Shown: positions 22,698-31,047, counted from the stretch's first letter. The stretch is DNA of 35,838 nucleotides from Pseudomonadota bacterium (GCA_023461075.1 JAEWNY010000056.1:1-35838), one strand, 5' to 3'. The notes: generated by a model from the letters alone, not told the origin. Program-made: numbers and translations.

Positions 22698-24524
22698 ATG
22701 AAACGCATCGAATGGTTGGGAGCCGCGGTGTTGCTGGCAACGCTGGGTGGCGCGTCGTGGTGGTTGGCACGCGCGGATGCATCGGCTGGAACTGCTGTTC
22801 CTGCATCGATATCCAACAGCTTCGCGATCCGCGACGTGCGAGTGTTCGACGGCGAACGCGTCATCGACCAAGCCAACGTGGTGGTGCGTGATGGCCGGAT
22901 CAGCGCCGTGGGCCAGGACGCGGCGATCCCGTCCGGCGTCGAGGTCGTCGATGGCCGCGGCAAGACCGTGCTGCCGGGGCTGATCGATGCGCATACGCAT
23001 GATTGGGGCGAGGCCCAGCGCGACGCCCTGCGTTTCGGCGTCACCACCGAACTGGAGATGATGGGCGCTTCGCAATCGCTGGCCGGTTATCGCAAGCAGC
23101 GCGAGTCGCTGGCACGCACCGACCAGGCCGACGTGTTCAGCAGCGGGGCGGCGGTGACCGTGCCGGGCGGGCATGGCACCGAATATGGATTCCCGGTGCC
23201 GGAGTTGGAGGCGAAAGATGACGCGGATGCCTTCGTCGGGGCGCGCATCAACGAAGGCAGCGACTTCATCAAGCTGATCGTCGATGACATGCACGGCTAC
23301 GGCACCGCGCTACGCATGCCGACGCTATCGCAGGCACAGGTCGAGGCCAGCATCGCCGCCGCAGGAAAACGCGGGAAGCTCTCGGTCGTGCATGTCGCGA
23401 CGATGGAGGATGCGCGCCACGCGATCGACGCTGGCGCGAGTGGCTTGGCGCATATGTTCATCGACGAAGTGGTCGATGCCAGGTTGCTGGCATCGGCGAA
23501 ATCGCACGATGCCTTCGTGATCCCGACGCTGTCGGTGATCGCCGGCTTCCAGCGCACGGGTGAGGGCGCCGCGCTGGCGGTGGAGCCGCGCTTCGAGTCC
23601 CGGCTGTCCTCGGCGCAGGTCGCCACGCTGCGCGCGCAGTTCCCGATGAGCAGCGACAATCCGTTTCCGGCACTGGACCGCGCGCTTGAAAGCACGCGGC
23701 GGCTGCATCAGGCCGGCGTCGAAATCCTGGCCGGTACCGATGCCGGCAATCCCGGCACCGCGCACGGCGCCAGCCTGCATGGCGAGTTGTCTTTGCTGGT
23801 GCGCGCCGGGATGACGCCGATTGAAGCGTTGCGCGCGGCGACATCCAGACCCGCGGCGAGGTTCGGGCTGAACGACCGCGGACGCATCGCGCCGGGGCTG
23901 CGCGCCGACCTGTTGCTGGTCGATGGCGATCCGATTGCCGACATCACCGCTACCCGCGCCATCGCCCATATCTGGAAGAACGGCTACAAGGTCGCGGCCA
24001 AGCCGACGCAGGCGAAGGTGCCGGCGCTCGCCGCCACTGACGTGCAGCTCTCCGACTTCGAAGGCGGCGATCTGGCCGTGCGCTTCGGCACGGCTTGGCA
24101 GGCGGGGAGCGACCAGTTCATGGGCGGCAAGTCGAAGGCGGGCGCACGCTGGCTTGACGGCGGCGCGAACGGCTCGAAAGGCGCGATGCGCATCGAAGGC
24201 GAGGTCATCGCCGGGGCGCCGTATCCGTGGGCGGGCGTGATGTTCTCGCCCGGCATGGCGATGATGCAGCCGGTCGACCTGTCGGCGCGCAAGGCCATCG
24301 TGCTCAAGATCCGCGGCACGCCCGGCCAGTATGCACTGCTGCTGCTCTCGGGCGAAGCACAGCCGGGCATCCATCCGATCGAGGTCGGCGCAGACTGGCG
24401 CGAGATCCGCGTACCGATTGCTGCCATCAATGGTGCCGACCCGAAGCGCGTCGCCGCGATCTCGATCACCCAGGGCCAGCCCGGTCCGTTCCACTTCGAC
24501 ATCGATGATGTCTCGATCGAATAA
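22698..24524 (+). CDS. Exported amidohydrolase with C-terminal CIA30/CBM-like domain
   Basis: 608 residues from the ATG at 22698, preceded by AGGAG. The frame is open far upstream, but that part is a shadow of the ABC genes. An N-terminal hydrophobic segment (LGAAVLLATLGGASWWLA) is a signal peptide or anchor, so it acts outside the cytoplasm. The amidohydrolase domain (about 40-435) has metal-site residues His99 and His101 (DAHTHDW), Lys192 (FIKLIVDD), His232, His252 and Asp348 (AGTDAGNPG), as in imidazolonepropionase/prolidase-like enzymes. Residues 450-608 form a beta-sandwich like CIA30/carbohydrate-binding modules (LSDFEGGDLAVRFG at the start, FHFDIDDVSIE at the end). The fusion and its place between exporter and two-component genes are unusual; the substrate is unknown. 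Confidence 0.9.
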   Translation: MKRIEWLGAAVLLATLGGASWWLARADASAGTAVPASISNSFAIRDVRVFDGERVIDQANVVVRDGRISAVGQDAAIPSGVEVVDGRGKTVLPGLIDAHTHDWGEAQRDALRFGVTTELEMMGASQSLAGYRKQRESLARTDQADVFSSGAAVTVPGGHGTEYGFPVPELEAKDDADAFVGARINEGSDFIKLIVDDMHGYGTALRMPTLSQAQVEASIAAAGKRGKLSVVHVATMEDARHAIDAGASGLAHMFIDEVVDARLLASAKSHDAFVIPTLSVIAGFQRTGEGAALAVEPRFESRLSSAQVATLRAQFPMSSDNPFPALDRALESTRRLHQAGVEILAGTDAGNPGTAHGASLHGELSLLVRAGMTPIEALRAATSRPAARFGLNDRGRIAPGLRADLLLVDGDPIADITATRAIAHIWKNGYKVAAKPTQAKVPALAATDVQLSDFEGGDLAVRFGTAWQAGSDQFMGGKSKAGARWLDGGANGSKGAMRIEGEVIAGAPYPWAGVMFSPGMAMMQPVDLSARKAIVLKIRGTPGQYALLLLSGEAQPGIHPIEVGADWREIRVPIAAINGADPKRVAAISITQGQPGPFHFDIDDVSIE

Positions 24525-24558
24525 ACACGGCGCGGCACTTCCCACGCCGCGCATCATG

Positions 24559-24593
24559 CCCGATCCTGTATCGCACGCAGGATCGGGTCTTTC
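24559..24593 (+). terminator. Terminator-like hairpin between amidohydrolase and kinase genes
   Basis: CCCGATCCTG (24559-24568) pairs perfectly with CAGGATCGGG (24578-24587) across a 9-nt loop, followed by TCTTTCG. It lies 34 bp after the amidohydrolase stop and 10 bp before the kinase ATG. It would reduce read-through into the two-component genes or act as an attenuator. Confidence 0.75.
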
Positions 24594-24597
24594 GACC

Positions 24598-25755
24598 ATG
24601 CCGATGACATCGCCGCATGCATTGCTGTTGAAGTTGAGTCGCTTGATCGCGCCGGAGACACGCGCCCACGGCTGGCTGCCGCTGGCTTACCTTGGCTATC
24701 TGGTGTTCCTGTTCATGCCGCTGTTCTTGCATCTGCTGCCGAGCGGCATGGCGCAGCCGATCCCGTTCCGACTGGATGCGACGCTGGCGTCGATCGTGTT
24801 GTTCCTGCCGATGTATGCGGCCGTCTGGCGGGCTTCTGGCGGGCCGCAGGTCGCGGCGGTCGTCGGCATCTTCGTGCTGGGCCTCGCGCTGTTCCGGTTC
24901 AATCCGTACAGCAATACCTATGTGATCTACGCGGCATCACTGTCTGCGGTACTGTCGTTGCCGCTGCGTACGCGCGTGCTGATGCTGCTGGCGATGCTGG
25001 CCGCGTTCACGCTGTGGATGACCTTGCTGCGAGTTCCGGCGACGCTGGTGCTGTTCGTCGCCGTCGTCACCACCATCATCGGCATCGCGGCCTTCACCGC
25101 CAACCATTTCCAGGTCGAACGCGAGCGCAAGCGCGCCGAGTTGAAACTGAGCCAGGACGAGGTGCGCCGGATCGCCGCCTTCGCCGAACGCGAGCGCATC
25201 GGCCGCGACCTGCACGACCTGCTCGGCCACACGCTGTCCCTGATCGCGTTGAAGTCCGAGTTGGCCGGCAAGCTGGCCTTGGGTGATGGCGATGCCGCGA
25301 AACGCGAGGTCGACGAGATCGCCGGCATCGCACGTGATGCACTGGCGCAGGTGCGTACCGCGGTCAGCGGCATCCGCAGCGCCGTGATCGCCGCAGAACT
25401 GGCATCGGCCAAGCTGCTGCTGGAAGCCGATGGCGTGATGCTCACGAGCGAGATGGATGCGCTGTCGATGCCGGCGGAAGTCGAGTCCACCCTGGCGATG
25501 ACGCTGCGCGAGGCGGCGACCAATATCCATCGTCATGCCCGGGCGCGGCATGCACGGGTGTCCTTGCGCACCGAAGGCGAAGGCGTGCGGCTTCAGGTCG
25601 AGGATGATGGATGCGGTGGCGTGCTTCGCGCCGGCAACGGCATCAGCGGCATGCGCGAACGGATCGACGCACTCGGCGGCGATGTTGCGTTCGCTGCCGT
25701 TGCGCCACAAGGCACGCGATTGACGGTTTGGGTGCCGATGCGGTGCCTGGCGTGA
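24598..25755 (+). CDS. Sensor histidine kinase, HisKA_3/DesK type
   Basis: 385 residues from the ATG at 24598 (24604 is also possible). An ATG at 24556 is rejected because the start would abut the terminator stem. The N-terminal half has about five to six membrane segments without a large periplasmic domain, as in membrane-sensing DesK-like kinases. A linker helix leads to the phosphoacceptor His206 in RIGRDLHDLLGHTLSL. The ATPase domain has the N-box REAATNIHRHARA, DDGCGG, and the G-box GNGISGMRERI. It autophosphorylates and passes phosphate to the response regulator that overlaps its stop (GTGA). No Shine-Dalgarno sequence is seen. Confidence 0.93.
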   Translation: MPMTSPHALLLKLSRLIAPETRAHGWLPLAYLGYLVFLFMPLFLHLLPSGMAQPIPFRLDATLASIVLFLPMYAAVWRASGGPQVAAVVGIFVLGLALFRFNPYSNTYVIYAASLSAVLSLPLRTRVLMLLAMLAAFTLWMTLLRVPATLVLFVAVVTTIIGIAAFTANHFQVERERKRAELKLSQDEVRRIAAFAERERIGRDLHDLLGHTLSLIALKSELAGKLALGDGDAAKREVDEIAGIARDALAQVRTAVSGIRSAVIAAELASAKLLLEADGVMLTSEMDALSMPAEVESTLAMTLREAATNIHRHARARHARVSLRTEGEGVRLQVEDDGCGGVLRAGNGISGMRERIDALGGDVAFAAVAPQGTRLTVWVPMRCLA

Positions 25756-26354
25756 TTCGTGTCGTGATCGCCGAGGACCAGGCGATGCTGCGCGGTGCGC
25801 TGGGCGCCTTGCTCGGGTTGGAAGACGACATCGAAGTCATCGCCGCCGTTGCCGATGGCGAAAGCGCTTGGCGCGCGTTGCAACGCGATGCGCCCGACAT
25901 CCTGCTCACCGATATCGAGATGCCGGGTCTCACCGGGCTGGAACTGGCGCAACGCATCCAGCGCCACGAGTTGCCGGTCAAGGTGGTCATCGTCACCACT
26001 TTCGCGCGTGCCGGCTTTCTGCGCCGCGCACTCGATGCCGGTGTGGTCGGCTACCTGCTCAAGGACGCGCCTGCGGAGAAACTCGCGCAAGCCTTGCGCA
26101 GCGTGCAGCGCGGCGGCCGCGCCATCGACCCGCAACTGGCGCTCGAAGCCTGGGGTGAGGCCGATCCGCTTTCCGACCGCGAGCGTCAGGTCTTGCGCAT
26201 GGCCGGCGAGGGCATGAGTGCCGGGGATATCGCCGGCCAGCTCAATCTTTCGCAGGGCACGGTGCGCAACTACCTGTCGGAGGCGATCGGCAAGCTCGGC
26301 GTCGGCAATCGCATCGAGGCCGCGCGCTTGGCGCGGCAGAAGGGGTGGCTGTAG
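25752..26354 (+). CDS. NarL/LuxR-family response regulator
   Basis: 200 residues from a GTG at 25752 overlapping the kinase stop; MIRVVIAEDQAMLRGAL is the expected receiver start. The phosphoacceptor is Asp54 (LLTDIEMPG), with the acidic pair at the N-terminus, a Thr in VTTFARAG and the Lys in LLKDAP. The C-terminal LuxR-type helix-turn-helix spans about 138-200 (LSDRERQVLRMAGEGMSAGD, NLSQGTVRNYLSEAIGKLG). It likely activates the ABC-2/amidohydrolase operon; the TGACAGATGTCA palindrome at 20901 is a candidate target. It converges with the M17 peptidase gene, 7 bp away, with no terminator between. Confidence 0.95.
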   Translation: MIRVVIAEDQAMLRGALGALLGLEDDIEVIAAVADGESAWRALQRDAPDILLTDIEMPGLTGLELAQRIQRHELPVKVVIVTTFARAGFLRRALDAGVVGYLLKDAPAEKLAQALRSVQRGGRAIDPQLALEAWGEADPLSDRERQVLRMAGEGMSAGDIAGQLNLSQGTVRNYLSEAIGKLGVGNRIEAARLARQKGWL

Positions 26355-26361
26355 CGCACCG

Positions 26362-27738
26362 TTAGCCGTAACGCTGCTTCAGCATCGCGAACGTCGCACG
26401 CAGGCCCTGCGCCTCGCCACCGGTGGGGCGGCCCGGACGTTCCGTGTCGTTCCAGCTGTAGACATCGACATGGCCCCAGGCCTGGCCCTCCGGCACGAAG
26501 CGCTCCAGATAGAGCGCGGCGGTCACGCTGCCGGCCATGGTCGAACTGCTGCCATTGGCGATATCGGCAATGGTGCTGGTCAGGTAGCGCAGGTACGGGC
26601 GCCACAGCGGCATCCGCCACAGTGGATCGTATTCCCGCATGCCCGCCTCCAGCCAGTCGTTGGCCAGCGTGTCGTCGTTGGCGTAGAGCGCTGGCAGGTC
26701 GGGGCCGAGCGCGATCCGCGCCGCGCCAGTCAGGGTGGCGAAGTCGAGCAACAGGTCGGGGTTGTCCTCGGCCGCGCGCACCAGCGCATCGCAGAGGACG
26801 AGTCGGCCTTCGGCATCGGTGTTGTCGATCTCGACGCTGACGCCCTTGCGGGTGGCGATGACTTCGCCCGGGCGCAATGCGTTCGGCCCGACTGCGTTCT
26901 CGACCGCTGCGACGAACAGCGACAGCCGGACTTTCAGCTGACGAGCCATGACCAGGCCGGCCAGCGCGATCGCATGCGCGGCGCCACCCATGTCTTTCTT
27001 CATGTTGCGCATGCCGGCGCTCTGCTTGAGGTTGAGTCCGCCGGTGTCGAAGCACACGCCCTTGCCGACCAGTGCCAGCCGCGGCGCATCGGCATCGCCC
27101 CATTCGAGATGGATGAGGCGCGGCGCGCGATGCGAGGCGCGACCGACCGCGTGGATGGCGGGATAGTCGGCTTCGATGAGATCGTCCCCGGCGATGACTT
27201 GGACTTCGGCTCCGTGGCGTTCGGCCATCGTGCGTACTTCGGCTTCCAGCTCATCCGGGCCCATGTCCTCGGTCGGCGTGTTCACCAGGTCGCGCACCTT
27301 CAGGCAGGCATCGAGCACGTCGAGCGTTTCCGCATCCGCATCGCCGTCGATCGCCAGCATCGCCGGTTCGCGCAACGGGGTCTTGTAACGACGGAAGCGA
27401 TAGCCGCCCAAGCCCCAGCCGAGCAGCAGGGCGTGACGCGCGGGCGCGTCCAGTTCGCTGGCCAGTTTCCAGTCGCCCGGCGGCAGCGCGAATGGCGCAT
27501 GCGCGTAGGCGAATGGATCGAGCCGGTCGCCGATCCCGATCACTGCGCCATCGATGCCGCGCTCGCCCGGCAGCAGGGTGAGCGTGCCCGAGCCGGCGAC
27601 ATACTTCTGCGCATCCAGCCACTGCCCGGTGGCCGGCAATTGCAGCTTGCGCCAGGTATCGAACTCGTCGCTGCGCACGCAGTGGAACGGCAGCGGATCG
27701 CGAGCCTCGCGGGTGAGGCCGGTGGGCAGTTCGGTCAT
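26362..27738 (-). CDS. M17 family leucyl aminopeptidase
   Basis: 458 residues. Cytosolic two-metal exopeptidase that removes N-terminal residues from peptides. All M17 catalytic positions are present with E. coli PepA spacing: Lys226, Asp231 (VGKGVCFDTGG), Asp249, Asp308 and Glu310 in NTDAEGRL, and Arg312; each is the PepA number minus 44. The shorter N-terminal domain (PepA is 503 aa) places it with the PepB-like or general leucyl aminopeptidase group. The ATG at 27738 overlaps the HAD phosphatase stop (ATGA), so the two are co-translated. It is the last gene of the minus-strand block. Confidence 0.95.
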   Translation of the reverse strand: MTELPTGLTREARDPLPFHCVRSDEFDTWRKLQLPATGQWLDAQKYVAGSGTLTLLPGERGIDGAVIGIGDRLDPFAYAHAPFALPPGDWKLASELDAPARHALLLGWGLGGYRFRRYKTPLREPAMLAIDGDADAETLDVLDACLKVRDLVNTPTEDMGPDELEAEVRTMAERHGAEVQVIAGDDLIEADYPAIHAVGRASHRAPRLIHLEWGDADAPRLALVGKGVCFDTGGLNLKQSAGMRNMKKDMGGAAHAIALAGLVMARQLKVRLSLFVAAVENAVGPNALRPGEVIATRKGVSVEIDNTDAEGRLVLCDALVRAAEDNPDLLLDFATLTGAARIALGPDLPALYANDDTLANDWLEAGMREYDPLWRMPLWRPYLRYLTSTIADIANGSSSTMAGSVTAALYLERFVPEGQAWGHVDVYSWNDTERPGRPTGGEAQGLRATFAMLKQRYG

Positions 27739-28469
27739 CTTGGTTCCTTGTCGATGGCCTGCGCGTCCAGCCAGTCGGCCAGCGCGGCAAGCGTGGGAAA
27801 GGTAAGCGTCGGCACGAAGTCGCGCTTGGGCCAGGTCGGGTGCCGGTCGCGGGCGTCGTCGCGATGCAGCCAGCAGGTCTGGAGGCCGGCGCGATGCGCA
27901 CCGACGATGTCGGCTTCGACATCGTCACCCACGTGCAGCACCTGCGCAGATGGCAGTCCCAATCGCTCGCAGGCGTGCAGGAAGATCGCAGGATCCGGCT
28001 TGCCGACGCCGAACTCGCGCGCGGTGATGCGATGCGCGAAATGCATGTCGATGCCGATCATCGCCAGGTCGGCGTTGCCGTTGGTCACCGCGCAGATCGG
28101 AAACAGCGCTGCGATGCGCGCCAATGCATCGCGCGCATCGGCGTAGAAATCGACGTTGTTGCGCTCGGCATAGAAGGCCTCGTAGGCCGGGTCGGCCAGC
28201 GTCGGATCCTCGCCACTTTCTTCCAGCGCGATCTCGATGCCCTTGCGGCGCAGCCAGCTGGCGTCGTGCGAGCGTGCGGGGAAGCGTTCGATGGTGCGAT
28301 CGCGCAGACGGCGCATCGCCGCGATCGGGAACTGCGCGGCGGTGCGCGGTGCGTGTTGTTCGAACCACGCATGCAGCAGGCGCTCGATGCGTTCGCCGAT
28401 CGGCGGGAACGGCCAGAGCGTGTCGTCGAGGTCAAGGGTGATCGCTTGGATGGGCGTTGCGTGACTCAC
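27735..28469 (-). CDS. HAD-superfamily phosphatase, YigB-like
   Basis: 244 residues from a GTG at 28469. An in-frame ATG at 28478 gives three more residues but lies inside a -10-like hexamer, so GTG is preferred. Motif I ITLDLDDTLWPF contains nucleophile Asp13 and acid/base Asp15, motif II is in CAVTNGNA, motif III lysine is in GVGKPDPAIF, and motif IV is LHVGDDVEADIVGA. A helical C1 cap lies between motifs I and II. The layout and sequence resemble E. coli YigB, which dephosphorylates a riboflavin-pathway intermediate (and FMN); the exact substrate cannot be fixed from sequence. It precedes and overlaps the M17 peptidase gene. Confidence 0.88.
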   Translation of the reverse strand: MSHATPIQAITLDLDDTLWPFPPIGERIERLLHAWFEQHAPRTAAQFPIAAMRRLRDRTIERFPARSHDASWLRRKGIEIALEESGEDPTLADPAYEAFYAERNNVDFYADARDALARIAALFPICAVTNGNADLAMIGIDMHFAHRITAREFGVGKPDPAIFLHACERLGLPSAQVLHVGDDVEADIVGAHRAGLQTCWLHRDDARDRHPTWPKRDFVPTLTFPTLAALADWLDAQAIDKEPR

Positions 28470-28476
28470 GGCCTGC

Positions 28477-28504
28477 ATTCTACCGGGCGGTGTTGCACGG
28501 TCAC
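28477..28504 (-). promoter_or_regulatory. Promoter for the HAD phosphatase-peptidase pair
   Basis: On the minus strand GTGACC (28504-28499) and TAGAAT (28482-28477, 5 of 6) are separated by 16 bp. The -10 ends 7 nt before the GTG at 28469, again predicting a leaderless transcript. The -35 overlaps the last bases of the AI-2E transporter gene. Confidence 0.5.
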
Positions 28505-29613
28505 TCCATCAACTTCGCCCAGCCTTCCCAGCCTTCGACCTTGGACAGGATGATCTTGACGCAGACCAGCAGCGGCACCGCCAACAACAGGCCGATGATG
28601 CCCCACAACCAGCCGAACACCATCAGCGCCAGCATCAGCACCAGGGGCGAGATCGCCATCCGGTGGCCGAGCACGATCGGGGTGAGGATCTGGCCTTCCA
28701 GCGTGTGCAGGCCCAGGTACAGGGCCGCCGGCAGCAGCGCCTGCCAGAAATCGGGATAGGTGATGAAGCCGATCAACAGCATCACCAGCGCGCCGATCAG
28801 CGGGCCGACATACGGCGCGAAGTTGAGGAGCGCCGCCATCGTGCCCCACAGCAGCGATTCCTGGATCGGCATGCCGACGATGAAATGCAGGCACAGCGCG
28901 AACACCAGCCCCAGCACCGTGTTGATCACGCTGATGGTGAGGATGTAGCGCGACATCTCGCGCTCGATCGATTGCAGGATGTCGACGGTGATGCGTTTTT
29001 GCTGGCGGCTTGGCAACAGGTCGATGGCATGTCGTTGCAGCTTCTGCCCGAAGATCATGAAGAACAGGGTGAGCAGGATCACCGCGAACATCTGGGTGAG
29101 GATTTTCGGCGTGGCGGTCAGCGCCTTGTACGGGTCACTGGCCTCGGTGCGCACCACCTGCGGTGCCTGCGCCCCGTTCTCGCCGCCGGCCGCGCGCACG
29201 ATCTTCTCCGCTACCTTGTTCGCGTCCTGCACGGGCTTGGCCAGGGTCTGCAGCTTGGGCGTGAGTTTGCGCATCTGCTGCGGCACTTCGCGGAACCACT
29301 CCGCGGCCGGCTCCACCAGTTGCCGGCCAAGTGCCACCGCCAGCAACAGGCCACCGGCCACCACCAGCACCGCGGCCAGCGGACGCGGCACGAGGAACTT
29401 CTGCAGCAGGCGGATGATGGGGTTGCCGATCAGCGCGAAGAACAGCGCCAGCAGGATCGGCAGCACCAGTTCCTGCGTCGCCCACAGCGTATAGGCGACG
29501 GCGAGCGTCGCGATGACCAGCAGCGCGATGCTGGCGCGCGGGCGCGATGGGGGATCGGGGGAGACCGGCGGCTGGCCCGATTCGGCCGCCAAGGCTTCCG
29601 CAGGCGCGCTCAC
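28501..29613 (-). CDS. AI-2E family transporter (PerM/TqsA-like permease)
   Basis: 370 residues from a GTG at 29613 that overlaps the preceding gene's stop (GTGA). About eight membrane segments: a pair near the N-terminus (ALLVIATLAVAYTLW, VLPILLALFFALIG), one at about 80-95, an amphipathic middle region (100-190, coiled-coil-like), and a C-terminal set with the family signature LLWGTMAALLNFAPYVGPLIGA and LEGQILTPIVLGHRM. The AI-2E name comes from TqsA; other members are Na+/H+ antiporters or of unknown function, so autoinducer export should not be assumed. It follows the YqjD/YqjE-like genes. Confidence 0.92.
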   Translation of the reverse strand: MSAPAEALAAESGQPPVSPDPPSRPRASIALLVIATLAVAYTLWATQELVLPILLALFFALIGNPIIRLLQKFLVPRPLAAVLVVAGGLLLAVALGRQLVEPAAEWFREVPQQMRKLTPKLQTLAKPVQDANKVAEKIVRAAGGENGAQAPQVVRTEASDPYKALTATPKILTQMFAVILLTLFFMIFGQKLQRHAIDLLPSRQQKRITVDILQSIEREMSRYILTISVINTVLGLVFALCLHFIVGMPIQESLLWGTMAALLNFAPYVGPLIGALVMLLIGFITYPDFWQALLPAALYLGLHTLEGQILTPIVLGHRMAISPLVLMLALMVFGWLWGIIGLLLAVPLLVCVKIILSKVEGWEGWAKLME

Positions 29614-30071
29614 ACCAGGCCGCTGCGGCGCATGCGTTCGTGCTCCTGCACCGGATCGGCGGGCACCCGCTCGCCGCCACCGCGCGGGACGTTCATGCGG
29701 ATGCGCTCGACCGGGGGTTGCGTTGGCGCCGATGGGCGCACGACGCCCGCCGCAGCCGCTTCGCTCGTGGCCTCGGCATGTTCGACCGCATCATCGGCCT
29801 CCTTCGCCGCCACCTGCGCACTGCCGCCCGCGAACAGGCCGGACAGCGCGGTGACCAGCTGCAGCACACCACCGCCACTGGCGCGGGCCAACGGACGGGC
29901 GCGACCCACCAGGAATCCGCTGGCCAAACCGGCCACGATGATCCGCCCCGGTGTCCATGCGGCCCGCCAGGAGGTCTTGAGTTGGCGCCAATCGGCACCG
30001 ACGCTGCGTTCGCGCGCTTCCAGCGCGTGCTCGGCCTGGGCCACCTTGTCGATGAGTTTTTCGAAGCCCAT
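29610..30071 (-). CDS. Small membrane protein of unknown function in the yqjDE-like cluster
   Basis: 153 residues, not recognised as a named family. The first 40 residues are charged and helical (EKLIDKVAQAEHALEARE). Two short hydrophobic stretches follow (TPGRIIVAGLASGFLVG at about 40-56 and LQLVTALSGLFAGGSAQ at about 70-86), then an acidic/Ala helix and a disordered Pro/Arg-rich tail. Its place directly after a YqjD/YqjE-like pair is that of yqjK in E. coli, which is also a small protein, but I see no clear sequence match. It overlaps the AI-2E gene start and lies 52 bp after the YqjE-like gene. Confidence 0.75.
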   Translation of the reverse strand: MGFEKLIDKVAQAEHALEARERSVGADWRQLKTSWRAAWTPGRIIVAGLASGFLVGRARPLARASGGGVLQLVTALSGLFAGGSAQVAAKEADDAVEHAEATSEAAAAGVVRPSAPTQPPVERIRMNVPRGGGERVPADPVQEHERMRRSGLV

Positions 30072-30123
30072 GTGCCTCTGCGTGCGGTCGTGGAGGGGTG
30101 GTTGAATTAAGCGATATGCAGGG

Positions 30124-30660
30124 TCACGGCGGCGTGACCTCGATGCCCTGCTTGTCCTTGACCGGTGTACCGGTCGTGGTTTCGGTCGGCATCGACTCGG
30201 CCGCTTCCTTGCTTGATTGCGCCGAGCCGGGATCGGGCGCCATCTCCGCCAATTCGCCGATGCCGAGGCGCGCCAGTTGCCGGCGCGTCGCCTTCATCCG
30301 CGTGTGCTCGAAATAGCGCACCGCGCGCCATCCGGCCAGTACCGCAGCCAACAGCCACAAGCCGCCGACGATCAGCAGTGAAACCGTCCACGGCAGGCCC
30401 GCCTTCGAGGCCAGAAGGGTGACCAGGGAAGCGGCGATCATCAGCCCGCCCACCGAGCCGAGCACGATGGCGACACCGGTGAATGCCAGCGTCCTGCCGA
30501 AGGCGCTGCGCGCCAGCGAGACATCGGCCGACACCAGCGTGCGCAACGCCTTGGAGGCATCACGCGCGGCGGCGAGGCCGGCCTGTCCGGTCTGGCCGAC
30601 CTGCCGGAACGATTCCAGCAGGTCGGAGACCTCGTTGCCGGCGCGGTCGTCCGAAGCCAC
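30124..30660 (-). CDS. YqjE/holin_3_6-like inner-membrane protein
   Basis: 178 residues from a GTG at 30660. A helical N-terminal region (SDLLESFRQVGQTGQAGL, DVSLARSAFGRTL) is followed by two adjacent membrane segments (LAFTGVAIVLGSVGGLMIAA and WTVSLLIVGGLWLLAAVLA) and a charged, Pro/Thr-rich tail. This is the layout of the phage_holin_3_6 (YqjE) family, chromosomal proteins named holin only by similarity; no phage genes are nearby. The DUF883-like gene lies 6 bp upstream, matching E. coli yqjD-yqjE. The family is tied to stationary phase and membrane stress, but its function is not established. Confidence 0.8.
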   Translation of the reverse strand: MASDDRAGNEVSDLLESFRQVGQTGQAGLAAARDASKALRTLVSADVSLARSAFGRTLAFTGVAIVLGSVGGLMIAASLVTLLASKAGLPWTVSLLIVGGLWLLAAVLAGWRAVRYFEHTRMKATRRQLARLGIGELAEMAPDPGSAQSSKEAAESMPTETTTGTPVKDKQGIEVTPP

Positions 30661-30666
30661 CGGCGA

Positions 30667-31020
30667 TTACTTGTCGCTGCCGCCGCTGCGCGCCAGCTTG
30701 GCGATGACCCAGCCGGCGGCGAAGGCGACGCCAAAGGCGGTCAGCGGGCGTTCGCGAATCAGGTCCGCCGTGCTGTCCATGACCTCGCGGCTCTTGTCCA
30801 TCAACACGTCCATCTGCTCCTTGGCGGCGGCGCCCATTTCCTCGACCGCATTGAGGCTGGATACGGCGCCATCGGCCAGCTCGGCCTTGGCGTTGGCGCG
30901 GCCCAGACGCAGTTCGTCGCCGGCGGCGGCGGCGGCGCCCTTGAGCGAATCGCCCGCGTGTGCGGCGGCCTGCTTGATGTGGCTGCCGGCTTCGGAAAGG
31001 TTGTCGGTTACGTTGCCCAT
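30667..31020 (-). CDS. DUF883 (YqjD/ElaB-like) membrane-tethered protein
   Basis: 117 residues with an AAGGAG ribosome site 9 nt before the ATG. It is a long Ala-rich amphipathic helix (IKQAAAHAGDSLKGAAAAAG, NAVEEMGAAAKEQMDVLMDK) followed by the DUF883 C-terminus IRERPLTAFGVAFAAGWVIAKL, a single membrane anchor preceded by the conserved R-x-x-P-like turn. E. coli YqjD and ElaB are C-tail-anchored and bind ribosomes in stationary phase; the same role here is inference. It is 27 bp downstream of the Do-protease gene and immediately upstream of the YqjE-like gene. Confidence 0.83.
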   Translation of the reverse strand: MGNVTDNLSEAGSHIKQAAAHAGDSLKGAAAAAGDELRLGRANAKAELADGAVSSLNAVEEMGAAAKEQMDVLMDKSREVMDSTADLIRERPLTAFGVAFAAGWVIAKLARSGGSDK

Positions 31021-31047
31021 GGTGATGCTCCTTACGGTGTGGGGGTG

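Noticed and set aside
24556..24597. Kinase start at ATG 24556
   Set aside because: It would place the terminator-like stem inside the coding region, and the added residues (MPDPVSHAGSG) have no membrane or domain character.
28501..29613. Quorum-sensing autoinducer exporter
   Set aside because: The AI-2E family name is historical; there is no luxS or other quorum gene in the window, and family members have varied functions.
30124..30660. Phage holin suggesting a prophage remnant
   Set aside because: The holin_3_6 family includes chromosomal YqjE proteins; the neighbour is a DUF883/YqjD-like gene and no phage structural, lysis or integrase gene is nearby.
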